From contig JALVTI010000122.1 in assembly GCA_027035985.1 (NCBI GenBank), positions 1 through 6,445 on the forward strand: a stretch of DNA of 6,445 bases, read 5' to 3'. Positions within the stretch are counted from its first letter, which is position 1, and the number at the start of each line of letters is the position of its first letter. A model generated the notes under the pieces. The model was not told where the DNA came from. It saw only the letters and a list, made by a program, of their open reading frames with translations, and did no database searches. Positions 4,582-6,445 of the stretch are shown piece after piece. The translations under genes were made by a program, and so were the position numbers. This stretch comes from Aquificales bacterium (lineage in GTDB: Bacteria; Aquificota; Aquificia; Aquificales; QOAS01).

Positions 4582-5382
4582 TTAATTTAGGAGGGCGGAG
4601 AGGGCGAGGGATGCGAAGAGCATGGCGTCGAAGCGGTCGAGCACACCCCCGTGGCTACCCAAAAGGTTGGAGCTATCCTTAACACCGAAAGAGCGTTTTA
4701 TAAAGCTCTCAAACAAATCGCCGAAGGCGGAGAGGGAGACGACCGAAGCCCAAAGAAGGGGGTTGTTCAATCCCATCCCCGTAAGGGATGAAACCATGAC
4801 TCCCGTAAGGGTTCCGAGAATTAAACCTCCGAAAAAGCCTTCAAGGGTTTTTTTAGGCGATATAACCCTAAAAAAGGGATTTTTGCCGAAGTACTTGCCT
4901 ATGTAGTAAGCCCCCGTATCGGTCGCCCAGACGGCAAAAACCAGCGCAAGGGGTATATAGGGGGAGATTTCCTTAAGGTGGTAGAGGGTTGCCACAAACA
5001 GCCCCCCGTAAATGGAGGATAGGAAGGCGAGTAGGAAACTCTGAAGGGTTAGGTGGCTGTAATGTCCCCTTTTTAGGACTTCCCAGTAACCTACCCCCAG
5101 GGCGGCGAGGGATGCGAATAGAACCCCGAAGTAAGGGTTTATTAGGGATAATAGATAACCTCCCAAGGAGAGCCACCTCAACCACCTCCGTGAGGTGATG
5201 AGTTCCAATTCGTACCCTATTAGGTAGGAGAAAAATGCGAGGGTTATACCGAAGAGGGGAAGGGGTAGGAGGACGACCGCCAACGTTAGGAGACCTATAA
5301 CTATTCCGGCGGTTTCCCTCTTTTGGAGCAGTCTTTTAAGTAACTCCAAAAGTTGTTCCATAAATTTCCGATTGTCCTCCAT
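4582..5382 (-). CDS. cdsA: Phosphatidate cytidylyltransferase (CDP-diglyceride synthase)
   Basis: CdsA is an integral inner-membrane enzyme making CDP-diacylglycerol from phosphatidate and CTP, the branch point for phospholipid head groups. The C-terminal family signature is complete: S226-x-I-K-R (226-230), KD (235-236), HGG (244-246) and DRFD (249-252). Also visible are WATDTGAYYIGKYFG (152-166), SPKKTLEGFFGG (175-186) and FGDLFES (220-226), which supply the acidic metal- and CTP-binding residues in this family. About eight hydrophobic segments fit a membrane enzyme, and 266 residues is a usual length. The start at ATG 5382 has a weak AGGAAG 11 bases upstream; ATG 5361 (M8) is an alternative. 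It probably forms an operon with the archaemetzincin gene five bases downstream. It is divergent from pyrH, although in many bacteria pyrH, frr, uppS and cdsA lie in one co-directional cluster. Confidence 0.96.
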   Translation of the reverse strand: MEDNRKFMEQLLELLKRLLQKRETAGIVIGLLTLAVVLLPLPLFGITLAFFSYLIGYELELITSRRWLRWLSLGGYLLSLINPYFGVLFASLAALGVGYWEVLKRGHYSHLTLQSFLLAFLSSIYGGLFVATLYHLKEISPYIPLALVFAVWATDTGAYYIGKYFGKNPFFRVISPKKTLEGFFGGLILGTLTGVMVSSLTGMGLNNPLLWASVVSLSAFGDLFESFIKRSFGVKDSSNLLGSHGGVLDRFDAMLFASLALSALLN

Positions 5383-5403
5383 CGTTAGAATGACTTCCTA
5401 TTG

Positions 5404-6120
5404 ATGGAAGGTAGGTATAAGAGGGTTCTCCTCAAGCTCTCCGGTGAGGCTTTCGGCGGCGAGAAGGGTAGCGGCATAGACCCCGAGTTTCTGCGCTACA
5501 TCTCCAACGAGATTAAAAAGGTTTACGACGAAGGCGTTCAGCTGGCTATAGTTGTCGGCGGCGGGAATATCTTTAGGGGCATCCAGGGTGAGGATATCGG
5601 TATAGACCGCGCGACCGGCGACTATATGGGGATGCTCGCCACCCTTATAAACGCTTTAGCCCTTCAAAACGCTTTGGAAAATATCGCCAAGATACCCACC
5701 CGCGTTTTGTCGGCGCTGGAGGTCAGGGCTGTGGCGGAGCCCTATATAAGGAGAAGGGCTATAAGACACCTCGAAAAGGGGAGGGTGGTTATTTTCGGTG
5801 CGGGAACGGGAAATCCCTTCTTTTCCACCGATACGGCGGCGGTTTTAAGGGCGGCGGAGATAAAGGCGGATTTGATAATAAAAGCCACAAAGGTTGACGG
5901 GATATACACCGATGACCCAAAGAAAAACCCAAAGGCGAAGAAAATAGACGAAATTTCCTATTTTGAGGCTCTAAACAGGGGGCTCAAGGTGATGGACCAC
6001 ACCGCCCTAACCCTCGCAAAGGAGAACAAAATTCCCATACTGGTGTTGGATGTGTTTAAACCGGATAACCTGTTAAAGGCTGTAAGGGGGGAAAAGGTGG
6101 GTTCCCTCGTAAGAGATTGA
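5404..6120 (+). CDS. pyrH: Uridylate (UMP) kinase
   Basis: PyrH phosphorylates UMP to UDP with ATP in the cytoplasm, on the route to UTP and CTP. It is the bacterial hexameric type of the amino-acid-kinase fold. Motifs in order are VLLKLSGEAFGG (phosphate binding), VVGGGNIFRG, RATGDYMGMLATLINALAL, GAGTGNPFFSTDTAA, KATKVDGIYTDDPKKNP and a C-terminal MDHTALTLAKENKIPI. The length of 238 residues is normal. ATG 5404 is preferred; TTG 5401 would add one residue. There is no Shine-Dalgarno sequence in the 21 bases to cdsA, so the message may be leaderless or poorly led, with its promoter inside the cdsA 5' end. The product supplies UDP for CTP, the co-substrate of the divergent CdsA. The neighbour that usually follows, frr, is absent. 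Confidence 0.97.
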   Translation: MEGRYKRVLLKLSGEAFGGEKGSGIDPEFLRYISNEIKKVYDEGVQLAIVVGGGNIFRGIQGEDIGIDRATGDYMGMLATLINALALQNALENIAKIPTRVLSALEVRAVAEPYIRRRAIRHLEKGRVVIFGAGTGNPFFSTDTAAVLRAAEIKADLIIKATKVDGIYTDDPKKNPKAKKIDEISYFEALNRGLKVMDHTALTLAKENKIPILVLDVFKPDNLLKAVRGEKVGSLVRD

Positions 6121-6139
6121 GAGAACGCCTTTTCTCTTT
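6120..6139 (+). terminator. Weak hairpin between convergent pyrH and psiE-like gene
   Basis: AGAGAA (6120-6125) and TTCTCT (6132-6137) can form a 6-bp stem with a 6-nt loop in the 23 bases between the two convergent stop codons. The stem is AT-rich and the T-run is short, so termination here is only suggested by position. Confidence 0.25.
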
Positions 6140-6143
6140 CGGA

Positions 6144-6445
6144 TTATACCTTTATAAAGCTCTTTCTGCGGGATTCCTTTAGTTCGAACCACTTCACAAT
6201 ACCGAAAACTGTTCCCAGGACGAGTATTATTACCGCAAGAGCGAGTTTGAATTCTATCGGTTTGCCGTGCTCGAGGGAGGCGATAAGCGCTTCCCTAATG
6301 GTAGCCGCGAGGGCGACGCTGACGAAGGACGAAATCGCAAACTCCCCGCCGAGCATAAATTTAATTTGGCTGTTTAAAAGCTCGAGAATAGTCCAAAGTA
6401 TCAGCAGGTCACCCAAAGCCGCTATTATGCCGTGATAGATGTTTC
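6144..6445 (-). CDS. PsiE-family (phosphate-starvation-inducible) membrane protein, 5' end outside window
   Basis: Ninety-nine residues are visible on the minus strand, and the frame stays open through the window edge (NIYHGIIAALGDLLILWTILELLN), so the true start lies beyond 6445. A TTG at 6416 could be mistaken for the start. The segment ILWTILELLNSQ, followed by a short loop, FVSVALAATIREALIAS and a last helix LALAVIILVLGTVFGIV, is typical of the PsiE family, small inner-membrane proteins with about four helices. Family members take their name from E. coli psiE, induced by phosphate starvation, but their biochemical function is unknown. The tail is basic (WFELKESRRKSFIKV), which suggests a cytoplasmic C-terminus. 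It converges on pyrH with a 23-base gap. The family call is moderately sure; no regulation can be read here. Confidence 0.72.
   Translation of the reverse strand, partial: NIYHGIIAALGDLLILWTILELLNSQIKFMLGGEFAISSFVSVALAATIREALIASLEHGKPIEFKLALAVIILVLGTVFGIVKWFELKESRRKSFIKV

Overview
The window reads as a piece of a bacterial chromosome, most likely from a thermophilic member of the Aquificota or a close relative. That placement is an inference from protein style: lysine/glutamate-rich proteins, frequent AGG and ATA codons, an Upp resembling the Aquifex type, and a bacterial archaemetzincin. No 16S gene or other decisive marker is present.

Layout, left to right. A flavoredoxin-like FMN-binding flavin reductase (75-653, +) is followed at once by a good sigma70-type promoter and tRNA-Trp(CCA) (706-778, +). 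Next comes a small two-gene membrane-protein module (826-1128, +). Its first gene is split by a one-base frameshift in a run of A. Its second gene encodes only 30 residues but has a perfect Shine-Dalgarno sequence. On the minus strand, 1125-2143 holds the remains of uracil phosphoribosyltransferase (upp). It is broken by a one-base frameshift, an in-frame stop and a 391-bp insertion. Then come tatC (minus, own terminator), plsX (plus), an archaemetzincin and cdsA (minus, probable operon), pyrH (plus, divergent from cdsA), and the 3' part of a PsiE-family membrane protein (minus) that runs off the right edge.

The main discovery is the 391-bp insertion in upp (1413-1803, read on the minus strand). 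Removing exactly these bases restores the upp reading frame and a normal Upp motif at the joint, with no target duplication. The element has subterminal hairpins with 9-bp stems at both ends, follows a TTTAT target and ends in TTCAC. These are the marks of an IS200/IS605-type single-strand transposon. It carries no transposase or TnpB gene. Instead its interior is a densely folded stretch ending in the hairpin plus TTCAC arrangement expected at the 3' end of a TnpB guide RNA (omegaRNA/reRNA). It looks like a non-autonomous, guide-RNA-only element. The sequence just past its right end (the would-be guide) is exactly what would follow TTTAT in an empty upp, so a TnpB acting in trans could target the uninserted allele.

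The remaining genes are housekeeping. PlsX and CdsA act in phospholipid synthesis (acyl-phosphate formation and CDP-diacylglycerol formation). PyrH supplies UDP from UMP and so feeds CTP, the co-substrate of CdsA. TatC is the receptor of the twin-arginine export system. Loss of Upp would leave pyrimidine supply to de novo synthesis or other salvage routes, with PyrH intact.
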